In this document: positions 19,209-27,841 of the stretch, piece by piece | Layout: the number at the start of each line of letters is the position of its first letter | Numbering within the stretch: the stretch's first letter is position 1 | Assembly (NCBI GenBank): GCA_947448025.1 | Contig: CANFLV010000002.1 | Location: 1 to 64,000, forward strand | DNA: 64,000 bases | Direction of reading: 5' to 3' | From: Oxalobacteraceae bacterium | GTDB taxonomy: Bacteria; Pseudomonadota; Gammaproteobacteria; Burkholderiales; Burkholderiaceae_D | Notes under the pieces: generated by a model | Told to the model about the DNA's origin: nothing | Database searches by the model: none | What the model saw: the letters and a program-made list of their open reading frames with translations, nothing else | Made by a program: the position numbers and the translations under genes

Positions 19209-20525
19209 TCAAGCCTGTGCGATGCGCCCTGTCAAAGCCGCGCCCGGTGCACGCCGTGGCATGCCAGTGAACGCAAAATTGAGCTCCGGCTGACGACCCG
19301 AGACAATATCGGCGATCGCCTTGCCCGAGCCCGCGCCCATGGTCCAGCCCAGCGTGCCATGGCCGGTATTCAAGAATAAATTACTGATTTTCGATTTGCC
19401 AATGTAGGGCACGTTCGACGGCGTCAATGGCCGCAAACCTGTCCAGTAAGCCGGATCGCTGTAGTCGCAGGCATCCGGGAACAATTCCATCGTGCGCCTT
19501 GTAATCGCTTCGCAGCGCGCCGTATTCAAGTCGCGGTTATAGCCATTCAATTCACAGGTGCCGGCCACGCGCAAACGGTCGCCCAGGCGCGAGACGACCA
19601 GCTTGTAGCCGTCATCGGTGAGCGACACGGTCGGCGCCGCATCGGGATTGGTGATCTGGTAGGTCGCCGAATAGCCTTTGCCCGGATAGATCATCAATTC
19701 GATTCCCAGGGGTTTCAGCAGTGGCTGTGAAAAACTGCCCATCGCCATCACGAAGGCATCCGCATGCAAGACCTTGTGGCGGCCGTGCGCATCGATGATT
19801 TCAACCCCGGTGATCTTGGCTGCGGCGCCAGTGCCGCTGGTGATCAGGCGCGTGACCATGGTGTTGAACTGGAAGTCAACGCCGGCTTCGGCGGCCTTTT
19901 CGGCGAGACCCGTGGTGAACTGGTAAATGTCACCGGATTCATCGGTCGCCGTGAAATCGCCGCCGACGATCTTGTCGCGGATGCGGTGCAGGGCCGGCTC
20001 GATTTTCACGACCTCGTCGGCGGAAATCGAATCGCGCTGGCAGCCGAGTTCGCGCATCAGCTTTGCGGCCGGCAGCGAGTCGTCGAATTCTTTTTGATCG
20101 GTGTAGAAATGCAGGATGCCGGCGGTCAGGCAATCGTACTTGATGCCGGTTTCCGCACGCAGGGATTGCAGCGTCTGGCGACTGTATTCGGCAATCGCGA
20201 CGATCTGGCGGATATTGTCGGCGGTGCGGCCGGTCGTGCATTCGCGCAGGAACTGCAGGCCCCATTTCCATTGCAATAACTCAGGGCGCAGGCGAAACAG
20301 CAGCGGCGCATCTTCCTGCCCCAGCCATTTCAGCACCTTCATGGGTGCGGCAGGATTGGCCCAGGGTTCGGCATGCGAGACCGAAATCTGGCAGCCATTG
20401 GCGAAGCTGGTTTCCTGTGCGGCGGCGGGCTGGCGATCGATGACGGTGACATCATGGCCGGCCTTGTTGAGAAACCATGCCGACGAGGTGCCGATGATGC
20501 CTGAACCTAAAACGATGACTTTCAT
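19209..20525 (-). CDS. dadA: D-amino acid dehydrogenase, small subunit
   Basis: A 438-residue FAD enzyme oxidising D-amino acids, chiefly D-alanine, to 2-oxo acids. Visible are the N-terminal dinucleotide fold KVIVLGSGIIGTSSAWFL, the DadA segment ETSFANGCQISVSHAEPWA and the C-terminal NLFLNTGHGTLGWTMGAGSG. The usual partner alanine racemase (dadX) is not adjacent. A GGAG site lies 7 nt before the ATG. Confidence 0.9.
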   Translation of the reverse strand: MKVIVLGSGIIGTSSAWFLNKAGHDVTVIDRQPAAAQETSFANGCQISVSHAEPWANPAAPMKVLKWLGQEDAPLLFRLRPELLQWKWGLQFLRECTTGRTADNIRQIVAIAEYSRQTLQSLRAETGIKYDCLTAGILHFYTDQKEFDDSLPAAKLMRELGCQRDSISADEVVKIEPALHRIRDKIVGGDFTATDESGDIYQFTTGLAEKAAEAGVDFQFNTMVTRLITSGTGAAAKITGVEIIDAHGRHKVLHADAFVMAMGSFSQPLLKPLGIELMIYPGKGYSATYQITNPDAAPTVSLTDDGYKLVVSRLGDRLRVAGTCELNGYNRDLNTARCEAITRRTMELFPDACDYSDPAYWTGLRPLTPSNVPYIGKSKISNLFLNTGHGTLGWTMGAGSGKAIADIVSGRQPELNFAFTGMPRRAPGAALTGRIAQA

Positions 20526-20671
20526 GATGCGCTCCGCTATCCGACGTTATTGGACGTATTCCGATAGCTGCATTGTAGAAATTTCTGGATTGTTTAGGTA
20601 TTCAAAATGGGCGCGATTTATTTTATTTATTGATACAGGCTGGTATTTTTTGTTTTAAAAAACAAAAATAG

Positions 20672-21028
20672 TCATGTATTTTTTGTTTTATGAAAATCGT
20701 GTTTTGCCAGTTCCTGCGCCACGGTTTCCCTGACGAGCTGGGTGACGGCCTGCTGCACGCTGCCGCTGATGTCGGCGGCCAGATTGCTGCTGACAGCCAG
20801 CAGCGCTTCGTCGATGCAATGACGAATATGCGTTTCGAGCAGGGTCTGGATATTCCCCTGCAGCCGTTGCAGCACCTCGTGCGTGATGTCGTCCGCGTTC
20901 AGCGCAATTCGCGCTTCCGGCTGTGCGACAGGTGCTACCTGTATCGCAGGCACGGCTGGAAAGACACTGCCCGGCGCGACGATTTCCGTCAGTACCGGAA
21001 TGCCGGCATCGAGCTCATGCTGCATCAT
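20672..21028 (-). CDS. DUF2486-like hypothetical protein
   Basis: A 118-residue protein with a hydrophobic, Ala/Pro-rich N-terminal third and a predicted amphipathic helical C-terminal half (LNADDITHEVLQRLQGNIQ...). It is like the DUF2486 proteins found next to holC in Burkholderiales. Its ATG overlaps the holC stop (ATGA), so it is the last gene of the folD-prlC-grx-holC operon. The function is unknown. Its last codons run into an AT-rich 15-bp direct repeat (20676-20690) that recurs at 20643-20657. Confidence 0.6.
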   Translation of the reverse strand: MMQHELDAGIPVLTEIVAPGSVFPAVPAIQVAPVAQPEARIALNADDITHEVLQRLQGNIQTLLETHIRHCIDEALLAVSSNLAADISGSVQQAVTQLVRETVAQELAKHDFHKTKNT

Positions 21029-21447
21029 GCAGCCTCCGCGACAAAGTGGCTGAGCACATAGCCGCGCTGCTTGTAGAAACGATAGCGTTCACGGCCGGCG
21101 TCCTTTTCTGCGTCGTCCGAGGAAATCACTTCGAACATGCGTTCGAAGCGCGCAAAATTGGCGGGCGTGGCCGCAGTCAGATTGATGAGTACATGATGAT
21201 GCGGCAGTTCGGCCGCATCGCTGTCAGTGAGTACGATCGGCGTTTGCGCAGCGAGCGCGTCGCCGGCCAGCACATGCGGCAGGAAGGCATCATCGGCCAG
21301 CGCCCAGAGCGCGGCGTCGAGTGTCATCAGGTCGTCCGGCGCGGCCAGCAGCACGATGCGGCAGTTTGCCGCGTAAGCCTTGCGCACGAGGCGGCAGGCA
21401 TAATTGATTTTGTCGGGTACGTTGCTATGGAAGTCGATACGGGTCAT
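21025..21447 (-). CDS. holC: DNA polymerase III subunit chi
   Basis: A 140-residue HolC, the clamp-loader accessory subunit that binds SSB and psi. It begins MTRIDFHSNVPDKINYACRL and has the typical C-terminal half with RFERMFEVISSDD and RYRFYKQRGYVLSHF. The start at 21447 was chosen because the family begins at this point; upstream in-frame sequence is unconserved. Confidence 0.88.
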   Translation of the reverse strand: MTRIDFHSNVPDKINYACRLVRKAYAANCRIVLLAAPDDLMTLDAALWALADDAFLPHVLAGDALAAQTPIVLTDSDAAELPHHHVLINLTAATPANFARFERMFEVISSDDAEKDAGRERYRFYKQRGYVLSHFVAEAA

Positions 21448-21481
21448 GGTGACACTGTTTTTCTGGTCGGGGCTGGGCGGG

Positions 21482-22132
21482 TTAAAAGCGGAAAGCGGGC
21501 GTTGCAGTATTTGCACCCATACCGCCAGATGAGGCGTCCGGCTCAGTGCGTCCGCGCACCGGCGGGCCTTCCCGATACGCCATGCCAGCTTCGGTTGGCG
21601 GCTTAGGGCCTGCTGCCGCCTGCGCTGCCGCGGGCTGGTAGGACTTTGGTAATCGACTGTCTGCTGGATAGCCGGCGTTACTGAGCAGCTGCTGCCAGGT
21701 GCCGGCGTCGATGCCCTGTTGTTTCACCCTGCCTATCTGCAGGAAGGGTAGCGAGCTGCTGCCACCAGCCTGTTTCAATGCCGCGATATCGTCGGCGCTG
21801 ACGACGGTCTTCTCAGTAAATGGAATGCCACGTCCCTGCAGCAGCGCCCGGCCTTCATCGCAGGGCGCGCAATTGGGCATCGTGTACAGCGTGACCGGCT
21901 GGGTTTGTGCCAGCTGCGCGAGCTCGTAAGGCAGCTCGCCGCCTGCTGCTGCACCGTTCGCATTGAGCGACTTGCGCTCCGTCTTGCGCGCATCCGGCGG
22001 CGGTGGCGTGTCGCTGTAATTGATGCGGCCATCGGCAGCAACCCATTTGTACATCTGTGCCGATTCACTGGCACTGGCACAGGCGCAGGCCAGTGTAAGG
22101 AACACGCTACAGCACAACAGTCTGGTCTTCAT
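21482..22132 (-). CDS. DUF4124 and glutaredoxin-domain envelope protein
   Basis: A 216-residue exported protein with a signal peptide (residues 1-20), a DUF4124 segment (QMYKWVAADGRINYSDTPPP, about 26-46) and a glutaredoxin-like domain with a CAPC active site (C88-C91) and SLPFLQIGR. It ends in a low-complexity tail. It probably acts as a periplasmic thiol-disulfide protein; the substrate is unknown. GGGAG precedes the ATG at 22132, and the gene lies 35 bp after prlC. Confidence 0.75.
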   Translation of the reverse strand: MKTRLLCCSVFLTLACACASASESAQMYKWVAADGRINYSDTPPPPDARKTERKSLNANGAAAGGELPYELAQLAQTQPVTLYTMPNCAPCDEGRALLQGRGIPFTEKTVVSADDIAALKQAGGSSSLPFLQIGRVKQQGIDAGTWQQLLSNAGYPADSRLPKSYQPAAAQAAAGPKPPTEAGMAYREGPPVRGRTEPDASSGGMGANTATPAFRF

Positions 22133-22167
22133 GTTCACTCCCACAGGCCGCATTGTTGCTACGGGGT

Positions 22168-24225
22168 TCAGGCTGCCATGCCGCTATGACGCAGCAAGGC
22201 ATCGATGCTCGGTTCGCGGCCGCGGAAGGCCTTGAACGAATCGAGCGCCGGACGCGAGCCGCCCATGGCGAGGATCTCGGCCTGGAACTTCTTGCCGGTT
22301 TCCGCCAGTGCCAGCGCTGTATCCGCCTCTTCGAAAGCCGCATAAGCATCGGCCGACAAGACCTCTGCCCATTTATAGCTATAGTAGCCTGCCGCATAGC
22401 CGCCGGCAAAGATATGGCCGAAGGAATGTTGGAAACGGTTGAATTCCGGTGGCGTGATGACGGCCACTTGCGCGCGAACTTCCTGAATAACTTGCTGCAC
22501 GGTCTTGCTGCCGCGCGGATCGTGGTCGAAATGCAAGTGCATGTCGAAGAGCGAAAACTCCACCTGGCGCAGGGTTTGCAGGCCGGACTGGAAGTTTTTC
22601 GCGGCCGTCATCTTGTCGAACAACTCACGCGGCAAGGGCGCACCAGTCGTCGCGTGGGCTGTCATTTTTTGCAACACTGGCCATTCCCAGCAAAAGTTTT
22701 CCATGAATTGCGACGGCAATTCAACCGCATCCCATTCAACGCCGGAAATGCCGGACACGCCCAGTTCATCGACTTGCGTCAACATGTGGTGCAGGCCGTG
22801 GCCAAATTCATGGAACAGCGTGGTGACTTCATCATGTGTGAACAGGGCTGGCTTGACCACGCCATCGACGACTGCAGGTGCGGTGAAATTGCAGACGAGG
22901 TAAGCGACCGGGGTTTGTACGCCTTGGGCGCTGCTGCGGCGACCGCGCGCATCATTCATCCAGGCGCCGCCGCGTTTGCCTTTACGTGCATACAGGTCGA
23001 GGTAAAACTGACCGACGAGCTGGCCGTCTTTTTCGATGCGGAAGAACTTCACGTCCTTGTGCCATACCGGCGCGGTATCGGGCTTGAGCGTCACCGAGAA
23101 CAGCGTCTCGATCTGCCGGAACAAGCCTTCCATGACCTTATCTTCGGGGAAGTACTGTTTGACTTCCTGCTCCGAGAACGCATAACGCTGCTCGCGCAAT
23201 TTTTCCGAGGCATAGGCGACATCCCAGGCTTGCAAGTCGCTGATGCCGAGTTCGGTCGCAGCAAAGGCGCGCAATTCGGCGAGGTCGTTTTCAGCGTAAG
23301 GGCGCGCGCGTTTGGCCAGGTCTTCGAGGAAGTCGATCACATGCTGCGGAGTTTCGGCCATCTTCGCCACCAGCGAGACTTCAGCGAAATTCTTGTAGTC
23401 GAGCAGCTTCGCTTCTTCGTCGCGCAGCTTCAGCATCTCGACGATATTGGCGGAATTATCCCAGTCAGCTTTCGCGCCGAGTTCGGACGCCTTGGTCGCG
23501 TTGGCGCGGTAAATCGTTTCGCGCAGGGCGCGGTTATCGCCAAACTGCAGCAGCGGGAAATAGGACGGGAAATGCAGCGTGAATTTATAGCCGGTCTTGC
23601 CATCGGCTTCCGCTGCGGCATGGGCCGCCTGCTTGGCATCGTCTGGCACACCGGCGAGTTCAGCTTCGGATTCAACGAACAGGGCGTAATCATTGGTCGC
23701 GTCGAGCACGTTCTCGGAGAACTTGGTCGACAGCGCCGCATGCTGCTCCTGGATTTCAGCGAAGCGCTGCTTTTTTTCGTCCGTCAGTTCTGCGCCACCA
23801 AGGCGGAAATCGCGCAAGGCATTGTCTACGATCTTCTTGCGCGCCGCCGAGTAGCCGGCGTATTCGCTGCCATGTTTGAGTAATTTGTATTTTTCAAACA
23901 GCGCGATATTCTGCGAAAGTTCGGTCCAGAATTCAGTGACTTTCGGCTGATTCTCATTGTAGACAGCGCGCAGTTCCGGCGTGTCGACGACGGAATTCAA
24001 ATGGCCGACGATGCCCCAGGCGCGACCGAGCTGTTCAGTCGCTTCTTCGAGCGGTTCGACGAAGCCGGCCCAGCTCACTGGCGTTGTGGCGGAGGCGAGT
24101 TGTGCCACGACGCTACGATTTTTTTCGAGCAGGGCGTCGATGGCGGTCGTGACGAATTCCGGCTTGAATGTGTCAAAGCGCGGCAGGTCAGAGAAATCAA
24201 GCAGGGGATTTTGTGTAATTGTCAT
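22168..24225 (-). CDS. prlC: Oligopeptidase A (M3 family)
   Basis: A 685-residue cytoplasmic zinc endopeptidase with the M3 metal-binding motif HEFGHGLHHML (about residue 473) and characteristic GGAWMNDARGRR and GVEWDAVELPSQFMENFCWE regions. In E. coli it degrades oligopeptides and cleaved signal peptides. The ATG lies 4 bp after the folD stop, so the two are co-transcribed. Confidence 0.92.
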   Translation of the reverse strand: MTITQNPLLDFSDLPRFDTFKPEFVTTAIDALLEKNRSVVAQLASATTPVSWAGFVEPLEEATEQLGRAWGIVGHLNSVVDTPELRAVYNENQPKVTEFWTELSQNIALFEKYKLLKHGSEYAGYSAARKKIVDNALRDFRLGGAELTDEKKQRFAEIQEQHAALSTKFSENVLDATNDYALFVESEAELAGVPDDAKQAAHAAAEADGKTGYKFTLHFPSYFPLLQFGDNRALRETIYRANATKASELGAKADWDNSANIVEMLKLRDEEAKLLDYKNFAEVSLVAKMAETPQHVIDFLEDLAKRARPYAENDLAELRAFAATELGISDLQAWDVAYASEKLREQRYAFSEQEVKQYFPEDKVMEGLFRQIETLFSVTLKPDTAPVWHKDVKFFRIEKDGQLVGQFYLDLYARKGKRGGAWMNDARGRRSSAQGVQTPVAYLVCNFTAPAVVDGVVKPALFTHDEVTTLFHEFGHGLHHMLTQVDELGVSGISGVEWDAVELPSQFMENFCWEWPVLQKMTAHATTGAPLPRELFDKMTAAKNFQSGLQTLRQVEFSLFDMHLHFDHDPRGSKTVQQVIQEVRAQVAVITPPEFNRFQHSFGHIFAGGYAAGYYSYKWAEVLSADAYAAFEEADTALALAETGKKFQAEILAMGGSRPALDSFKAFRGREPSIDALLRHSGMAA

Positions 24226-24229
24226 GGCT

Positions 24230-25075
24230 TCAGTTTCTTTCCGCTGCTTCGATGGTATTCATCAGCAGCATGGTTATAGTCATTGGTCCGACACCGCCCG
24301 GCACCGGGGTGATATGGCTGGCGATTGCGCTGATGCCGGCAAAGTCGACGTCGCCGCAGAGCTTGCCATCATCATCGCGGTTCATGCCGACGTCGATGAC
24401 GATCGCGCCCGGCTTGACCATGTCGGCGGTCAGGGTATTGCGACGGCCGACTGCGGCGACGACGACATCGGCCTGGCGTGTGTGGTACGCGAGATCAGTA
24501 GTGCCACTGTGGCAGATGGTGACGGTGGCGTTGGCTTGCAAGAGCAAAAGTGCCATCGGTTTGCCGACAGTATTGCTGCGGCCGATGACGACCGCATGTT
24601 TGCCGCGTAAATCATAGCCTGTGCTTTCAATGAGCTTCATGCAGCCATACGGCGTGCAGGGGCGAAAGCCCGGCATGCCAGTCATCAGTTCGCCGGCGCT
24701 GAGCACGGAATAGCCATCGACATCCTTGCGCGTGGAGATCGCTTCGATGACCTTGTTCGGATTGATGTGCTTAGGCAAAGGCATTTGCACAAGAATGCCG
24801 TGGATGGCCGGATCGCGGTTGAGGCGGTCGATATGCTGCAGCAGGTCGGCTTCCGACAGCTCGGCCGGATATTTTTCGAGCACGGAATAAATGCCGGTGT
24901 CGGCGCAGGCCTTGACCTTGTTGCGCACATACACTTGGCTGGCCGGGTCTTCGCCGACAAGGATCACGGCGAGACCTGGCGCTTTGCCGGCGGCGGTGAG
25001 GACGGCGGCGCGGCTGGCGATGTCCGTGCGAATTTGTTGGGAGAGGGCGGTACCGCTGATGAGTTGGGCTGACAT
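24230..25075 (-). CDS. folD: Methylenetetrahydrofolate dehydrogenase/cyclohydrolase
   Basis: A 281-residue bifunctional FolD interconverting 5,10-methylene-, methenyl- and 10-formyl-THF with NADP. Recognisable are [14 protein letters not shown] with the catalytic Lys, [14 protein letters not shown], the NADP loop [16 protein letters not shown] and [10 protein letters not shown]. It is the first gene of a five-gene minus-strand operon. Confidence 0.93.
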   Translation of the reverse strand: MSAQLISGTALSQQIRTDIASRAAVLTAAGKAPGLAVILVGEDPASQVYVRNKVKACADTGIYSVLEKYPAELSEADLLQHIDRLNRDPAIHGILVQMPLPKHINPNKVIEAISTRKDVDGYSVLSAGELMTGMPGFRPCTPYGCMKLIESTGYDLRGKHAVVIGRSNTVGKPMALLLLQANATVTICHSGTTDLAYHTRQADVVVAAVGRRNTLTADMVKPGAIVIDVGMNRDDDGKLCGDVDFAGISAIASHITPVPGGVGPMTITMLLMNTIEAAERN

Positions 25076-25249
25076 GGCTATCCGGATCTGTGCGCAGAAA
25101 AGGGTAATTATAAAGCGCTGGCTGTATTTTCCCGAGCACTGAGGCCCTTATGCCGTCAGTGAAATTGGCAAACTGATCCCTTGAATGTGATTGCACATCG
25201 CAGAAAGTGTATTTGTTGCCGATTTTTATCGCCATTTCAATCCATCACA

Positions 25250-25341
25250 GTAGGGCGCAATGTATTGCGCCGCCAACCTTGAATGTCTTGACGAAGGTTC
25301 CTAGTCATTGAACTTGCGCGGCGCAATACATTGCGCCCTAC
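25250..25341. repeat. REPIN/MITE-like inverted repeat element
   Basis: Perfect 24-bp inverted arms (25250-25273 and 25318-25341) begin GTAGGGCGCAAT and enclose a 44-bp spacer. Each arm is itself almost palindromic (GGCGCAAT-GT-ATTGCGCC). This is the layout of paired REP sequences. It sits in the 320-bp gap between folD and a LysR gene, where nothing else is seen apart from the upstream region of folD. Confidence 0.65.
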
Positions 25342-25395
25342 CGAATCGGGTACTGCGGTGAGCAGCGCGGCAGGGGTTTGGATATCTTCGTACTG

Positions 25396-26289
25396 TCAGG
25401 ACTGAAAACTCTCCGCCAGAAAATCAATAAACGTCCTGACCTTCGCCGACAGCTGCTGGCGACTTGGGTAATACACATACAAATCTGCCGGCGCCAGCGT
25501 ATGGCCGGGCAGGACGACTTGCAGGCGGCCGGTTTGCAGGTATTTCGCCAGATCCCATTCCGAGCGCATCAGGATGCCGTGGCCATCGAGCGCCCAGCCG
25601 AGTACGACATCGCCGTCATTGCTGGCCAGCGCGCCATGGACTTTCACGGTTTCGAGCTTGCGGCCCTTGTTGAAGCGCCAGACATTGTGCGCTTCGTCAT
25701 TTTGCCGATGCACGATGCACAGGTGCTGCGTCAGTTCTTCGGGGGACTGCGGCTGGCCGTAGGCTTTCAGGTAAGCCGGCGAGGCGCACAGGAAGCGCCG
25801 GTTCGACAGGATCTTGCGTGCCCGCAGGCCGGTATCGGGCAATTCGCCGAAGCGGATGCCGAGGTCATACGCATCCTCAACCAGATTGATCGGACTGTCG
25901 GTCAATTGCAGCTGCACCTCGACATCAGGAAAGCGGCGCGCAAATGTCGAAATCAGCGGCGCGATCACGGTGCGGCCGAAGCCGAGCGTGGCATTCACGC
26001 GCAGCAGGCCTTTGGGCGCACTGCGGTGGCTGGCGATGGATTCTTCCATGGCGCGGATGTCGGCGAGGATTTGTTTGGCGTGTGCGAGGTAGGTTTCGCC
26101 TTCGCCGGTCAGGCTGACGGTGCGCGTGGTGCGATTGACCAGCCGAACGCCGAGACGCTGTTCCATTACCGCGAGGCGTTTCGTGACTGCCGGCGGCGTG
26201 ATGCCTATTTCGCGAGCGGTGGCTGACAGGCTGGCTTTTTGCGCCAGCAGCACGAAGAAGGCGAGTTCGGAAGTGGGGTCAGTTTTCAT
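25396..26289 (-). CDS. LysR family regulator (tartrate locus)
   Basis: A 297-residue LysR regulator with an N-terminal helix-turn-helix (SLSATAREIGITPPAVTKRL, residues about 20-39) and a typical effector domain with LRVNATLGFGR. It most resembles the DmlR/TtdR type that activate hydroxy-dicarboxylate catabolism. It is divergent from the tartrate dehydratase gene, with TTCA/TGAA dyads between, so it is probably its activator. Confidence 0.85.
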   Translation of the reverse strand: MKTDPTSELAFFVLLAQKASLSATAREIGITPPAVTKRLAVMEQRLGVRLVNRTTRTVSLTGEGETYLAHAKQILADIRAMEESIASHRSAPKGLLRVNATLGFGRTVIAPLISTFARRFPDVEVQLQLTDSPINLVEDAYDLGIRFGELPDTGLRARKILSNRRFLCASPAYLKAYGQPQSPEELTQHLCIVHRQNDEAHNVWRFNKGRKLETVKVHGALASNDGDVVLGWALDGHGILMRSEWDLAKYLQTGRLQVVLPGHTLAPADLYVYYPSRQQLSAKVRTFIDFLAESFQS

Positions 26290-26307
26290 TGTTTCAGTCG
26301 CTGTCTT

Positions 26308-26345
26308 TTCACCTGAAGTGAATAATGGATTTAATTCAGGTGAAT
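26308..26345. promoter_or_regulatory. LysR operator candidate
   Basis: TTCACCTGAA (26308-26317) and TTCAGGTGAA (26335-26344) are perfect inverted copies with a 17-bp spacer. Each half also lies in a smaller dyad: TTCAC-N5-GTGAA and ATTCA-GG-TGAAT. The location between the divergent LysR and dehydratase genes supports an operator. Confidence 0.55.
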
Positions 26346-26409
26346 TATAAAACGCCCCGGCGAGCGTATGCTTCGGTCTTCACCAGACATCCCTGAAAGA
26401 CCCGCCGCC

Positions 26410-27576
26410 ATGAAAATCGTCGAAATCCGCGAAAAGACCATTCCGATTAGTTCCCCCATCCGCAATGCCTACATTGATTTCAGCAAGATGACGCTGAGCC
26501 TGGTGGCGATCATCACGGACGTGATCCGTGACGGCAAGCCGGTCGTCGGCTATGGTTTCAATTCGAATGGCCGCTACGGGCAAGGGATGCTGATGCGCGA
26601 ACGCTTCATTCCGCGCATCCTCGAAGCGCCGGCGGATTCGCTGTTGAACGACGATGCGACCAATCTCGATCCGCACAAGATCTGGAATTGCATGTACACC
26701 AATGAAAAGCCGGGCGGTCACGGTGAGCGCTCGGTCGCCATCGGCACCATCGACATGGCAGTGTGGGACGCGGTCGCGAAGATCGAGCAAAAGCCGCTGT
26801 ACCAGATGCTGGCTGAGCGTTATGGCAATGGCGTGCCGGACAAGGAGATATTTGTGTATGCAGCCGGCGGTTATTACTATCCGGGCCAGAATTATGAAGC
26901 GCTGAAAGACGAAATGCGCAGCTACATTGATCGCGGCTACACGGTCGTTAAAAAGAAAATCGGCGGCGCCTCGCTCGACGAAGATCTGCGCCGTATTGAC
27001 GCCATCATGAGCGTCTTGCAAGACGGGCAAAAGCTGTGCGTCGATGCGAACGGCCGTTTCGACCTCGATACCTCGATCGCCTATGCGAAGGCATTGAAAC
27101 AATACGACCTGTTCTGGTACGAAGAAGCGGGTGATCCGCTCGACTTCGAATTGCAGGCGACCCTGCGTAATTACTATCCGGGCCCGATGGCGACAGGCGA
27201 AAACCTGTTCTCGATGCAGGATGCGCGTAACCTGATCCGTTACGGCGGCATGCGCGCCGACCGCGACTGGCTGCAATTCGATTGCGCGCTGAGCTATGGT
27301 CTCGTGGAATATTTGCGTACGCTGGACATGTTGAAAGAGCATGGCTGGTCAGCCAAGCGCTGCATCCCGCATGGCGGTCACCAGATGTCGCTCAATATTG
27401 CTGCTGGCCTGGGCTTGGGCGGCAATGAATCGTATCCGGATCTGTTCCAGCCGTTTGGTGGCTTCCCGGATGGGGTCAAGGTCCACAATGGCTACATCAC
27501 GATGCCGGATTTGATCGGTATCGGGTTTGAGGGCAAGGCGAATCTGTATGAGGAAATGCGGGCCTTGAGCGCTTGA
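26410..27576 (+). CDS. tarD: D(-)-tartrate dehydratase-like enolase-superfamily enzyme
   Basis: A 388-residue mandelate-racemase-group enzyme that resembles the D-tartrate dehydratase of Bradyrhizobium (D-tartrate to oxaloacetate). Shared segments include ISSPIRNAYIDFSKMT, KPGGHGERSVAIGTIDMAVW and YAAGGYYYPGQNY. Active-site positions are present: Lys in VVKKKIGG (about 180), metal ligands in VDANGR (about 210), WYEEAGDPLD and GENLF, Asp in DWLQFD and His in IPHGGHQMS. The ATG at 26410 fits the family N-terminus. No tartrate transporter is adjacent. Confidence 0.85.
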   Translation: MKIVEIREKTIPISSPIRNAYIDFSKMTLSLVAIITDVIRDGKPVVGYGFNSNGRYGQGMLMRERFIPRILEAPADSLLNDDATNLDPHKIWNCMYTNEKPGGHGERSVAIGTIDMAVWDAVAKIEQKPLYQMLAERYGNGVPDKEIFVYAAGGYYYPGQNYEALKDEMRSYIDRGYTVVKKKIGGASLDEDLRRIDAIMSVLQDGQKLCVDANGRFDLDTSIAYAKALKQYDLFWYEEAGDPLDFELQATLRNYYPGPMATGENLFSMQDARNLIRYGGMRADRDWLQFDCALSYGLVEYLRTLDMLKEHGWSAKRCIPHGGHQMSLNIAAGLGLGGNESYPDLFQPFGGFPDGVKVHNGYITMPDLIGIGFEGKANLYEEMRALSA

Positions 27577-27643
27577 ATTTAGAGGGCGCTCCTACATATT
27601 GAGGGCTTGCTCATTGCGTTACTGAGCGCTCGCAGGTCTGCGT

Positions 27644-27766
27644 TTTTGGATGCGCAGTCAGGGCCGGGCACAAGGCAGCCCACCGGGTCCATAGACCGGA
27701 CCCTGACTGGTGGGCAACCTTGTGCCCGACCCTGCCTGCTTGATACTGGCGCTGGTGCATCCAAAA
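27644..27766. repeat. Nested inverted-repeat element
   Basis: Outer 10-bp arms TTTTGGATGC / GCATCCAAAA (27644-27653, 27757-27766) flank 26-bp inner arms (27659-27684, 27709-27734) matching at 23 of 26 positions around GGGCACAAGG. A third, central stem is GGGTCC / GGACCC. The whole could fold as one long hairpin. It fills most of the gap between tarD and the convergent hypothetical gene. Confidence 0.6.
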
Positions 27767-27841
27767 GCCTTGGTGTGTCCAGCGACTTTGGCGTATCCGG
27801 AACACGGCGCCGGACGCGCTTGGCTTCACGAGCCGGCGTAT

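Noticed and set aside
22153-23883. 576-codon plus-strand open frame
   Set aside because: Entirely antisense to prlC, whose M3 motifs are unambiguous. The antisense product resembles no known family.
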